DNA of 64,000 nucleotides from Rhizobiaceae bacterium CPCC 101076 (GTDB lineage: Bacteria; Pseudomonadota; Alphaproteobacteria; Rhizobiales; Methylopilaceae), in assembly GCA_003347645.1 (NCBI GenBank), contig QDFX01000017.1, forward strand, positions 25,009-89,008, read 5' to 3'. The notes beneath the pieces were generated by a model that saw only the letters and a list, made by a program, of their open reading frames with translations, was not told the DNA's origin and ran no database searches. How positions within the stretch are numbered: position 1 is the stretch's first letter; the number at the start of each line of letters is the position of its first letter. Both the position numbers and the translations under genes were made by a program. Below are positions 55,031 to 64,000 of the stretch, piece after piece.

Positions 55031-57195
55031 GAGCGCTGGTCCAGGAAGGCGCCCGGCGGCGGCAGATGCGATCTGAGGTGCCCCAGTCGGACGTTGAGCT
55101 CTTCGACGTCGAAGCCCGCGGCGGTCAAACCGTCTCGAAGCAGCGGAAGCGCCTCCTCCAGCAATTGGGCGATGTCGCTGCGCTCGACCCATATGCCGGC
55201 CACGACCGCTGTCCCCCGCATCTGTACGTCCGCCTGAAGCGGCCCGGTTTCCGGCAGGTCTAGCGCGGCTTGAACCCGCCAGCGTTTCTGCTTTCGCGGA
55301 TCGTCGTTCTTCTTGCCGTCGCGTTCGACGACGAAGCCCATCAGCGCGGTCCGGCCGTCGAGCGCGATCGGAATCTCGCAGGACCAGCGGGCGTCGGGCG
55401 CATCGAAACGGCTGGGGGCATGATCGTCCGGCAGCGATGCCATCTGATGCAGGCTGACGCGCGAAATCGCGGCCTCGGTGTCGGCGAGAAGACGCGGCGC
55501 GATCTCTTCCAGCGGCTGGGTCTGCGCGGCGGCACGGAGCGCGTCGTGGGCATCGACGGGAGCATGCGAGACCGGCGGAGAACCGTGCGTCGGCGGCGGC
55601 GCGTCGGGCTTCTGTGCCGAAGGATAAAGGTGCCCCGGCGCGGGCGCTGGTTGTTGGCCAGGGAGCGGCAGGTTCGGCTCGCCAATCGGAAGCGCCGCGG
55701 CTTGCGCCAAGGCCAAGGTCGCAGCGCGTACGAGTGGACCTGGTGCGGGTTGGCCCTGTGGGAGAATGGCTTCCGGCATTCCAGGGAGGCCCGGCGGAAC
55801 CGAGATAGTAGAAGGAGGTGCGGGCGGTACGACCTGCGGAACGGACGGTACGGATGCGGTTTGAGGCGGCGTCGGTTGCGGTTGAGCAGCGACCGACGGC
55901 ATGGGCGCGGTAGCGGGCTGAGCGGGCAAAGGCGCCGGCGACACCTGCAGCAAGGTTCCGCGCGCCGTGACGACGGAGGCTCCGGGCGCCGGCTGCGGCG
56001 CACCATTCTCCACGATCGGCATTTGAGGCGCCCGTGGAGAGCCGGACGTCGGGGCTGGCAACAGGGTCTGCGCGTCCGGCGCCGGGAGCGCCAGCTGGGA
56101 CTGGACGATTGCCTGCGCCGGAGCCGCCGGCATCTGCTGCGGTGCGGATACAGGACCACCCTGCCCGTTCGGCACCGTTTGCGGCGCGGCTCCTGTTGCC
56201 GAGCTTGGCTGTGCGGTTGATTGGATCGCCTCGTCGCCCTGGAGCATGACAGCCACAACCGGCACCGCGAGTTGCGCGGCAGGAACCTGCGCCATGCGCA
56301 AAGATGATTGCGCCGGCACGGCTGTTGGCGGCGAAACGGAAACCGCGGCGGAAACGGGAACCTGCGGTCGGACCTGGACCACGGACAGACCGGAATTCTG
56401 CGGAGGCGGCGGCGCCTGCACGTTCGGCGGAATGGGGGAAGCCTGAGCCGATGTCGGCTGGGTCAACGGCGCCAGGTTCGGCGGCGACGCATTTCCGGGG
56501 GTCTGCGATGGCGGCGCGCTCGGCTGTGCCGTGGCAGCGGGGGCCGGCACCGATTGTCCGGCAGCCGAAGCGGTCGTTGCAAGCGGTATGGCATCGACCA
56601 GCGTCTGGACAACCGCCCGCAATGACGACAGCGCGGCCTTCAGATCGAGCGGCGGCGGCGTGTCCGGGCTCGTTGCAAGCTGCGCCTCCGTGAACAGCCC
56701 CGATCGCGAGATGGCCTGCGCCAGCGCCGCAGGCCGGGGTGGCGCGTCAAACGGCGTCCGCATCGACAACAGCCTCTGCACCGCCTGACGGACGGGTTGC
56801 GGCAGATCCGGGCGATCCGGCAACTCCTCGAGCGTCGCGAACAATGGCGACATCGTCGCCTGCTTGGCGGCGGCGCCGCGGACGGCTTCCTTCAGCGCGG
56901 CGGCGATCATCGCCTCGCTCTGGTCAGGCGCTTCGCCGGTAACCGTGACCGTCACGCTGCCGTCCGGCTTCGCGGAGACCCGAACCGGCGTGCCTTCCGG
57001 CAGTTTCTCGGGCAGTGGCAGTTCGAACTCGCCGCCGTCGGAACTGATGAACTTGAACAATCCGTCGGCCAGAACGGCCGCGACCTTCGCCTCGACCAGC
57101 TGGCCGAGCGGGAACAAGGATGTTCCTTCGATCGGGCGCACGGTTGCGACCGGATTCGTGGAAATGCGTGCTCCGATGTTACGCACGTCGCTCAT
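55027..57195 (-). CDS. FliK-like flagellar hook-length control protein
   Basis: 722-aa protein. The N-terminal ~180 residues are folded (LFPLGQLVEAKVAAVLADGL; FELPLPEKLPEGTPVRVSAK), the middle (about 190-520) is a long Pro/Gln/Ala-rich disordered ruler-like region, and the C-terminal domain (about 580-720) has RWSCEIPIALDGRTALMGFV and VQMRGTAVVAGIWVERSDIA plus a LLRDGLTAAGFDVEELNVRL end, the FliK C-terminal pattern. Start ATG 57195 (MSDVRNIGARI). It forms a two-gene operon with the FlhB-like gene, away from other flagellar genes. Confidence 0.85.
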   Translation of the reverse strand: MSDVRNIGARISTNPVATVRPIEGTSLFPLGQLVEAKVAAVLADGLFKFISSDGGEFELPLPEKLPEGTPVRVSAKPDGSVTVTVTGEAPDQSEAMIAAALKEAVRGAAAKQATMSPLFATLEELPDRPDLPQPVRQAVQRLLSMRTPFDAPPRPAALAQAISRSGLFTEAQLATSPDTPPPLDLKAALSSLRAVVQTLVDAIPLATTASAAGQSVPAPAATAQPSAPPSQTPGNASPPNLAPLTQPTSAQASPIPPNVQAPPPPQNSGLSVVQVRPQVPVSAAVSVSPPTAVPAQSSLRMAQVPAAQLAVPVVAVMLQGDEAIQSTAQPSSATGAAPQTVPNGQGGPVSAPQQMPAAPAQAIVQSQLALPAPDAQTLLPAPTSGSPRAPQMPIVENGAPQPAPGASVVTARGTLLQVSPAPLPAQPATAPMPSVAAQPQPTPPQTASVPSVPQVVPPAPPSTISVPPGLPGMPEAILPQGQPAPGPLVRAATLALAQAAALPIGEPNLPLPGQQPAPAPGHLYPSAQKPDAPPPTHGSPPVSHAPVDAHDALRAAAQTQPLEEIAPRLLADTEAAISRVSLHQMASLPDDHAPSRFDAPDARWSCEIPIALDGRTALMGFVVERDGKKNDDPRKQKRWRVQAALDLPETGPLQADVQMRGTAVVAGIWVERSDIAQLLEEALPLLRDGLTAAGFDVEELNVRLGHLRSHLPPPGAFLDQRS

Positions 57196-57387
57196 TCGGT
57201 GAGAAAAACCCGAACAGCCTTTCAATTCTCTTGCAAAGCGTCACGGCCTTGCGGATGTTGTGGCCGCATTGGGGCAGGCATCATTCTTGCCTGCATTGCA
57301 CGTGTACCGGCCTTTCGGCCCAACAACCGGTCAACGGATGCGAAATCCCGCTTCGCGCCAGTCTTCCGGAAAGAGAGTAAGAGGCGC

Positions 57388-58302
57388 ATGGAGTATTTCC
57401 TCCAGCAATTGATCAATGGAGTCTCCCTCGGCTCCATCTACGGCCTCATCGCCATCGGCTATACGATGGTTTACGGCATCATCGGCATGATCAACTTCGC
57501 GCACGGCGATATCTTCATGATATCGACGATGATTTCGCTGGTCGTTCTGGTCGGGCTTTTTACGCTCGGCGTCACGAACGTGATCCTGGTTCTGCTGATC
57601 ATCCTCATCCTTTCGGTGCTCTTGACCTCGCTTTACGGCTGGACGGTCGAGCGCATGGCCTACCGCCCTCTCCGCGGCTCGTTCCGCCTGGCGCCGCTGA
57701 TCTCGGCGATCGGAATGTCGATCGTGCTGCAGAACTATGCCCAGAACGCCCAGGGCGCGGACAAGAAGGCCTTCACTTCGCTGATCCCGGGCGGCATCGA
57801 GTTCTTCAAGGAATCGACCTTCTCGGTGTGGCTGCAGTACTCGCAGATCGCCGTGATGGTGATGACCGTCGTCGTTCTCGTCATCTTCACCTATGTCGTG
57901 ACGAAGACGCCGCTGGGACGTGCCCAGCGCGCCTGCGAGCAGGACATGAAAATGGCCTCGCTGCTGGGCATCGACGTCGACCGGACGATATCGCTGACCT
58001 TCGTCATGGGCGCCGCGCTCGCCGCCGTCGCCGGCCTGATGCACCTGCTCTATTATGGCTCGACCGATTTCTACGCGGGCTTCGTCGTCGGCATCAAAGC
58101 CTTCACGGCGGCGGTGCTTGGCGGCATCGGCTCGCTGCCGGGCGCAGTGCTCGGCGGTATTACAATCGGACTGATCGAGACCTTCTTCGCCGGCTATGTC
58201 TCCGTCGACTACAAGGACGTCGCCGCGTTCTCGATCCTGTCCATCGTCCTGATCTTCCTGCCGACCGGTCTCCTCGGCCGGCCCGAAGTTGAAAAGGTGT
58301 GA
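57388..58302 (+). CDS. livH: Branched-chain amino acid ABC transporter, permease LivH
   Basis: 304-aa inner-membrane permease. It starts MEYFLQQLINGVSLGSIYGL, followed by IAIGYTMVYGIIGMINFAHG, the LivH signature. The coupling loop facing the ATPases is TKTPLGRAQRACEQDMKMAS near residue 172, followed by LLGIDVDRTISLTFVMGAAL and FTAAVLGGIGSLPGAVLGG. ATG at 57388 with AGAGG upstream. The frame is open far upstream as antisense of fliK-like, which is not used. First gene of a six-gene operon. Confidence 0.95.
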   Translation: MEYFLQQLINGVSLGSIYGLIAIGYTMVYGIIGMINFAHGDIFMISTMISLVVLVGLFTLGVTNVILVLLIILILSVLLTSLYGWTVERMAYRPLRGSFRLAPLISAIGMSIVLQNYAQNAQGADKKAFTSLIPGGIEFFKESTFSVWLQYSQIAVMVMTVVVLVIFTYVVTKTPLGRAQRACEQDMKMASLLGIDVDRTISLTFVMGAALAAVAGLMHLLYYGSTDFYAGFVVGIKAFTAAVLGGIGSLPGAVLGGITIGLIETFFAGYVSVDYKDVAAFSILSIVLIFLPTGLLGRPEVEKV

Positions 58303-58303
58303 G

Positions 58304-59694
<1,391 letters not shown>

Positions 59695-59695
<1 letters not shown>

Positions 59696-60600
59696 TGTCG
59701 GCCAATCCAGTCCTTCTGCGCGTCGAAAATCTCTCGATGCGCTTCGGCGGCCTTGTTGCCGTCGACAGCCTGTCGTTCGACGCCCGCCGCGGCGAGATCA
59801 CGGCAATCATCGGCCCGAACGGCGCCGGCAAGACCACCGTGTTCAACTGCATCACAGGTTTCTACAAGCCGTCGGAAGGTCGTCTCGCGCTCGTCCATGG
59901 CGACGAGGCGATTCTGTCGCAGATCGACGAAGTTACGGTTTCGGGCCTCAAGTCGGTCAAGAAGAACGGCAGCGAGCTGTTCCTTCTGGAGCGGCTGCAG
60001 AACCATAAGGTCTCACAGACGGCCCACGTCGCGCGCACGTTCCAGAACATCCGCCTGTTCGGCGGCATGACGCTGCTCGAAAACCTGCTCATCGCCCAGC
60101 ACAACAAGCTGATGGTGGCCTCGGGATATTCGTTCCTCGGTCTTTTCGGTCTAGGCGGCTACGGAGCGGCCGAGAAGGAGGCGATCGACCGCGCCAGCTA
60201 TTGGCTGGAGCGCGTGAAGCTGATCGACCGTGCCGACGACCCGGCCGCGAGCCTGCCCTACGGCGCCCAGCGGCGTCTGGAGATCGCTCGCGCGATGTGC
60301 TCGGAACCGGTCATGCTCTGCCTCGACGAACCGGCCGCCGGCCTCAATGCGAACGAGAGCCACGAGCTCAACGAGCTCCTCCTCTACATCCGCAACCAGC
60401 ACCAGACCTCGCTCCTTCTGATCGAACACGACATGAGCGTGGTGATGGGGATTTCGGACCGCGTGATCGTGCTCGACTACGGAAAGAAGATCGCCGACGG
60501 GGCCCCGGCCGATGTCCGTCAGGACCCGAAGGTTATCGCCGCCTATCTCGGCGTCGAGGAAGACGAGACGGAAGCCGTGCAGGAGGAGGTCTCGCGATGA
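59695..60600 (+). CDS. livG: Branched-chain amino acid ABC transporter, ATP-binding protein LivG
   Basis: 301-aa ABC ATPase. Walker A GPNGAGKTTVFN near residue 41, Q-loop region in VARTFQNIRLFGGMTLLENL, signature LPYGAQRRLEIARAM near 183 (the LivG variant of LSGGQ), Walker B VMLCLDEPAAGLN near 203 and the switch histidine in LLIEHDMSVVMG. An extra loop (HGDEAILSQIDEVTVSGLKS) between the P-loop and Q-loop makes it longer than E. coli LivG and is common in alphaproteobacteria. Confidence 0.96.
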
Positions 60601-61316
60601 GCGCTCTCCTCTCCATCAGGGGCGTCCACACCTATTACGGCAATATCCGCGCGCTCGCGGGCGTCGACCTCGAGGTCAATCAGGGCGAGATCGTCGCGCT
60701 GATCGGCTCGAACGGTGCCGGCAAATCGACCCTGATGATGACCATCTTCGGCGCCCCGCGCGCCCGTGAAGGCCATGTCGTCTTCGAGGGTCGCGACATT
60801 ACCCGGATGGCCGCGCATCACATTGCGCGGCTGCGCATCGCCCAGTCGCCCGAAGGCCGCCGCATCTTCGCCCGCATGAGCGTGCTCGAAAACCTGCAGA
60901 TGGGCTCGGTCGTCGCCGGCGCGGAACACTTCGAAGAGGATCTGGAGCGCGTTTTCACGCTGTTCCCGCGTCTCAAGGAGCGCCTTACCCAGCGCGGCGG
61001 CACGCTGTCCGGCGGCGAGCAGCAGATGCTCGCGATCGCCCGCGCATTGATGAGCCGCCCTCGCCTGCTTCTCCTCGATGAGCCGTCGCTCGGCCTCGCG
61101 CCGCTGATCGTGAAGCAGATCTTCGACGCGATCCGCCAACTCAACCAGACCGAAGGCCTCACGGTCTTCATCGTCGAGCAGAACGCGTATCATGCGCTCA
61201 AGCTCGCGCATCGCGGCTACGTGATGGTCAATGGCCGGATCACGCTGTCGGGGCCGAGCGCGGAATTGCTCTCGCGCGAGGAAGTGCGAGCTGCATACCT
61301 CGAAGGCGGACACTGA
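60597..61316 (+). CDS. livF: Branched-chain amino acid ABC transporter, ATP-binding protein LivF
   Basis: 239-aa ABC ATPase partner of LivG. LSIRGVHTYYGNIRALAGVD start, Walker A GSNGAGKSTLMM near residue 38, IAQSPEGRRIFARMSVLENL near 80 (typical of LivF), signature TLSGGEQQMLAIARAL near 137, Walker B LLLLDEPSLGLAP and the switch region FIVEQNAYHALKLAHRGYVM. ATG overlaps the livG stop (ATGA) behind a GGAGGAGG ribosome-binding site. Confidence 0.96.
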   Translation: MSALLSIRGVHTYYGNIRALAGVDLEVNQGEIVALIGSNGAGKSTLMMTIFGAPRAREGHVVFEGRDITRMAAHHIARLRIAQSPEGRRIFARMSVLENLQMGSVVAGAEHFEEDLERVFTLFPRLKERLTQRGGTLSGGEQQMLAIARALMSRPRLLLLDEPSLGLAPLIVKQIFDAIRQLNQTEGLTVFIVEQNAYHALKLAHRGYVMVNGRITLSGPSAELLSREEVRAAYLEGGH

Positions 61317-61326
61317 AGGAGCCGGC

Positions 61327-61680
61327 ATGGGCATTCTCTGGGAAGTCGGCATTTCGGATTTCATCATCGTCACGCTCGTGCTCGGTTGCTCGGCAGCGAT
61401 GATGACGGGACGTGCAACAGCGATCGGCTGGGAGCCGGCCTGGCGCGCGGTTGTGTGGATGATCCCCCTCGCCGCCGCCGTGCGCTTCATCCACTTCGCG
61501 CTGTTCCACGGCACGCTTCTGTCGGCGCAATTCTACCTCGTCGACTTCATCATTCTCAGCGCCGCCGCGCTGCTCGGACACCGCCTCACGCGGGTCCGGC
61601 AGATGACGCGCCGCTATGCGTGGGCTGTCGAGCCTGATGGCTCGTTCTCCTGGCGGCTGCGCAACTCGGATGCCGCATGA
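61327..61680 (+). CDS. DUF6867-type small membrane protein in the liv operon
   Basis: 117-aa membrane protein with three hydrophobic segments (about residues 10-30, 42-60 and 70-88) and a charged C-terminal tail (RVRQMTRRYAWAVEPDGSFS). AAGGAG lies six bases before the ATG. It is 10 bases after livF and before livK, as seen for DUF6867 proteins in Hyphomicrobiales transport operons. An accessory or assembly role in the transporter is plausible but unproved. Confidence 0.8.
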   Translation: MGILWEVGISDFIIVTLVLGCSAAMMTGRATAIGWEPAWRAVVWMIPLAAAVRFIHFALFHGTLLSAQFYLVDFIILSAAALLGHRLTRVRQMTRRYAWAVEPDGSFSWRLRNSDAA

Positions 61681-61777
61681 AGAACTGGCTTTCCCTTATT
61701 GAAAAGCCATGCACAATACTTGCATGCGGCTGCTGCCGCTCGGGGCCAAGAACCTCCGAGAAGACATGGAGAGGCTG

Positions 61778-62884
61778 ATGACCAAGAAATTGTTGACGGG
61801 CCTTCTGCTCGGCGCATCGCTCGCTTTCGCGGGTGCTGCCCAGGCGCAGGATATCAAGATCGTTCTTCAGGGCCCGATCACGGGCAGCGAAGCGACCTTC
61901 GGTGCGCAGATGAAGGCCGGCGCCGAGCGCGCTGTCGCCGACATCAACGCTGCCGGCGGCCTGCTCGGCAAGAAGATCGCCATCCAGATCGAAGACGACA
62001 AGTGCGACGGCACGGAATCGACCTCGGTCGCCAACCGCGTCGCCGGTTCGGGCGCATCGTTCGTCGTCGGTTCGTACTGCTCGGGCGCGTCGATTCCGGC
62101 CTCCTCGGTTTACGCCGAGTCCGGCATCGTCCAGATCTCGCCGGCTTCGACCAACCCGAAGTTCACCGACCAGCGCCCCGGCCCCGGCATCTACCGCGTC
62201 TGTGGTCGTGACGACCAGCAGGGCCCGGCCGCCGCGAAGTTCATCCAGTCCAAATTCCCGGGCAAGAAGATCGCCTTCCTGAACGACAAGTCGCCCTACG
62301 GCGAAGGTCTCGCGATGGAAGCCCAGAAGGCCTACGAGGCCGCCGGCGGCAAGCCGGTCCTCGTCGACGCGTTCAACAAGGGCGACACCGACTTCTCGGC
62401 CCTGGTCTCGAAGCTGAAGGCCGCGGGCGCGGATCTCGTCTATGCCGGCACCTACCACACCGAAGCCGGCAACCTCGTGAAGCAGCTTCGCCAGCAGGGC
62501 GTGAAGGCTCCGGTCATGGCCGGCGACGCGCTCGTCAGCGAAGAGTTCTGGACCATCGCCGGCAAGGACGGTGAAGGCACGCTGATGACCTTCTCGCCGG
62601 ACCCGGCCAAGAACGCCGCGAACGCCGAGATCGTGAAGAAGTTCGAAGCCGCCGGCGTGAAGCCGGAAGGCTACGTCCTCTACACCTACGCCGCTGTTCA
62701 GGCATGGGCCGAGGCCGTGAAGACCGCGAAGTCGACCGAAGCTCCGGCCGTGATCAAGGCGCTCGACTCGGGCTCGTTCAAGACCGTCATCGGCGACGTC
62801 AAGTTCGACGCCAAGGGCGATGTCACCCTGCCGGGCTACGTCGTCTACGAGTGGAAGGATGGCAAGTACGATTACGTGAACTAA
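61778..62884 (+). CDS. livK: Branched-chain amino acid ABC transporter, periplasmic substrate-binding protein
   Basis: 368-aa type I periplasmic binding protein. Signal peptide MTKKLLTGLLLGASLAFAGA cleaved near AQAQD. QDIKIVLQGPITGSEATFGA, AAGGLLGKKIAIQIEDDKCD, VGSYCSGASIPASSVYAESG, RVCGRDDQQGPAAAKFIQSK and FNKGDTDFSALVSKLKAAGA match Leu/Ile/Val-binding proteins; two cysteines near residue 74 and 93 could pair. ATG 61778 with GGAGAGG upstream; 97 bases after the previous gene may hold a separate promoter. High codon regularity suggests strong expression. Confidence 0.95.
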   Translation: MTKKLLTGLLLGASLAFAGAAQAQDIKIVLQGPITGSEATFGAQMKAGAERAVADINAAGGLLGKKIAIQIEDDKCDGTESTSVANRVAGSGASFVVGSYCSGASIPASSVYAESGIVQISPASTNPKFTDQRPGPGIYRVCGRDDQQGPAAAKFIQSKFPGKKIAFLNDKSPYGEGLAMEAQKAYEAAGGKPVLVDAFNKGDTDFSALVSKLKAAGADLVYAGTYHTEAGNLVKQLRQQGVKAPVMAGDALVSEEFWTIAGKDGEGTLMTFSPDPAKNAANAEIVKKFEAAGVKPEGYVLYTYAAVQAWAEAVKTAKSTEAPAVIKALDSGSFKTVIGDVKFDAKGDVTLPGYVVYEWKDGKYDYVN

Positions 62885-62905
62885 TCGTCGGCCTCTGAAT
62901 GACAG

Positions 62906-62937
62906 AGCCCGCTCCGGGAAACCGGGGCGGGCTTTTT
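62906..62937 (+). terminator. Intrinsic terminator of the liv operon
   Basis: Stem AGCCCGCTCCGG / CCGGGGCGGGCT with a GAAA tetraloop (12 pairs, one G-T), then TTTTT. It lies 21 bases after the livK stop. Confidence 0.93.
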
Positions 62938-62969
62938 GTTGCCTTCTCCCAACGAGGGAGAGGGTAAGA

Positions 62970-63701
62970 TCACCCCAGTTTTCCAAGCACCGGGAACGTC
63001 TCCAGCAGCCAGAATGAAAACCGGGTGATCCAACCCGTCAGGAAGGCGATCCCGACGAGGATCAGCAGAAAGCCGATCACCTGCTCCACCCGACCGAGAT
63101 GGCGGCGGAAGCGGCCGAGAAACTGGGAGAAGGGCCCCATCGCCAGGGCCGCCAGCAGAAATGGCAGGCCGAGCCCCGCCGCATAGATCGCAAGCAGTCC
63201 AGCTCCTCGGGTCACCGTCGCCTCGCCTGCCGCGACCGTCAGCACCGCCGCGAGAACCGGCCCGATACACGGCGTCCAGCCGAAGCCGAAGGCCAGGCCC
63301 ATCGGATAGCCGCCCCAGATCCCGACCGGCTTGGCCGGGTTGAAGCGGGCCTCGCGGTAAAGAAACCCGATCCTGAACACACCGAGGAAGTGCAGACCCA
63401 TGACGATGATGCCGATGCCGGCCGCCATCGTCAGCCAGGCGAGATGCTGACGGATGAGGCCGCCGAACACCGAGGCCGTCGCGCCCAACGCGACGAACAC
63501 CGTGCCGAAACCAAGGACGAACAGCAGCGCCGTCGCCAGAGTGCGGAGCAGCACCGCTCTCCCCGGCCGCTTCGCCTGGAGCTCCTCCAGCGAAGTGCCC
63601 GCGAGATAGGACAGATAGGCCGGCACGAGCGGCAGCACGCAGGGCGTGAGGAAACTCAGCATGCCGGCAAGGAAGACGGCGGGAAGCGTGATCTCGTGCA
63701 T
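62970..63701 (-). CDS. ccdA: Cytochrome c biogenesis protein CcdA (thiol transport, DsbD-like)
   Basis: 243-aa six-helix inner-membrane protein that carries electrons from cytoplasmic thioredoxin to periplasmic thiol enzymes. Both family motifs are present: LSFLTPCVLPLVPAYLSYLA with Cys21 and FGWTPCIGPVLAAVLTVAAG with a cysteine near residue 141. The length and start (MHEITLPAVFLAG) are normal. It stands alone, convergent with the liv operon; a helper thioredoxin (CcsX/CycY) gene is not in view. Confidence 0.94.
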   Translation of the reverse strand: MHEITLPAVFLAGMLSFLTPCVLPLVPAYLSYLAGTSLEELQAKRPGRAVLLRTLATALLFVLGFGTVFVALGATASVFGGLIRQHLAWLTMAAGIGIIVMGLHFLGVFRIGFLYREARFNPAKPVGIWGGYPMGLAFGFGWTPCIGPVLAAVLTVAAGEATVTRGAGLLAIYAAGLGLPFLLAALAMGPFSQFLGRFRRHLGRVEQVIGFLLILVGIAFLTGWITRFSFWLLETFPVLGKLG

Positions 63702-64000
63702 GGCGTGGTTCTAGTCCCGCGCAGGGAGAGGCGCCAGCGCTGCCTTGTCCCACCACCCCATACCCTCTCTGCTCTCATGCCCGGGCCCGACCCGGGCATC
63801 CAGAGCCAAGCAACGGGCAGCTGGCTGGATTGCCGGGTCAAGCCCGGCAATGACGGAGAGACTTGACAATATTCCTATCATGTGCTTATCCTCCCGTCAT
63901 CTTCACCCTGCGAGGGGCGCTTGCCAGGTACCGGCCGGCCGGCGCGGGATGAGGAGCGGCGCCTGCGGGCGGGGTCCGGAACCCCGCTCCCGGGAGGCCG
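63702..64000. repeat. Intergenic end of the window: palindromic repeat plus a candidate promoter
   Basis: Two hairpins typical of interspersed alphaproteobacterial repeats occur: ATGCCCGGG/CCCGGGCAT around 63778-63800 and TTGCCGGG/CCCGGCAA around 63830-63850, the second followed by TGACGGAGAG. At 63863-63891 TTGACA and TTATCC are separated by 17 bases and could drive a gene or RNA to the right. The last ~100 bases are GC-rich and strongly self-complementary; I recognise no gene in them. Confidence 0.5.

Overview
The window reads as core chromosome of a GC-rich alphaproteobacterium, most likely of the order Hyphomicrobiales (Rhizobiales); genus is not resolvable. Supporting features are the alphaproteobacterial-length CarB (1142 aa), the trxB-lsrB pair, a carA gene divergent from a GatB/YqeY-domain gene, a BcsS-family protein, a liv operon with a DUF6867-type gene inside it, an ExoD protein, and interspersed palindromic repeats of the kind common in this order. 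No insertion sequence, prophage or CRISPR array was seen. Genes are densely packed on both strands, with many 4-base ATGA/GTGA overlaps.

Layout. (1) 1-8166, minus strand: the division and cell-wall cluster mraZ-rsmH-ftsL-ftsI-murE-murF-mraY-murD (murD cut by the window edge), with a clear four-unit MraZ operator over its promoter. (2) 8.6-14.4 kb: a small membrane protein, an exported amidohydrolase, carA (minus), a structured gap with nested inverted repeats, a GatB/YqeY protein, and a divergent TetR-SDR pair sharing a palindromic operator. (3) 14.4-20.0 kb: a chemoreceptor, then a peptidoglycan neighbourhood (extensin-like lipoprotein, amidase with a binding domain, lytic transglycosylase) around two paralogous secreted proteins of unknown function. 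(4) 20.0-27.8 kb: a DMT exporter, RNase P RNA, an MscS channel, an SDR enzyme, carB and greA.

(5) 27.9-39.5 kb: a surface-polysaccharide island between greA and trxB. It holds a tRNA-like sequence, four intact glycosyltransferases plus one decayed one, an FkbM methyltransferase, and a seven-gene translationally coupled operon (rfbF-rfbG-C-methyltransferase-rfbC-acyltransferase-epimerase-CmcI-like) that should make and modify a CDP-activated, C-methyl-branched 6-deoxy sugar. AT-richer stretches and a pseudogene suggest horizontal turnover.

(6) 39.7-51.5 kb: trxB-lsrB, a palindromic repeat block, an EF-G paralogue, an aspartate aminotransferase, a GST, map-radC, a CYTH-CHAD protein, a CueR-type regulator, a 3-hydroxyisobutyrate dehydrogenase-like enzyme and ExoD. 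(7) 51.6-57.2 kb: a phytase-like exported protein behind a textbook Pho box, a BcsS-like protein, and an orphan FliK/FlhB-C-terminal-domain pair. (8) 57.4-62.9 kb: a complete branched-chain amino-acid ABC transporter operon (livH, livM, livG, livF, a DUF6867-type gene, livK). (9) 63-64 kb: ccdA and a repeat-containing intergenic end.
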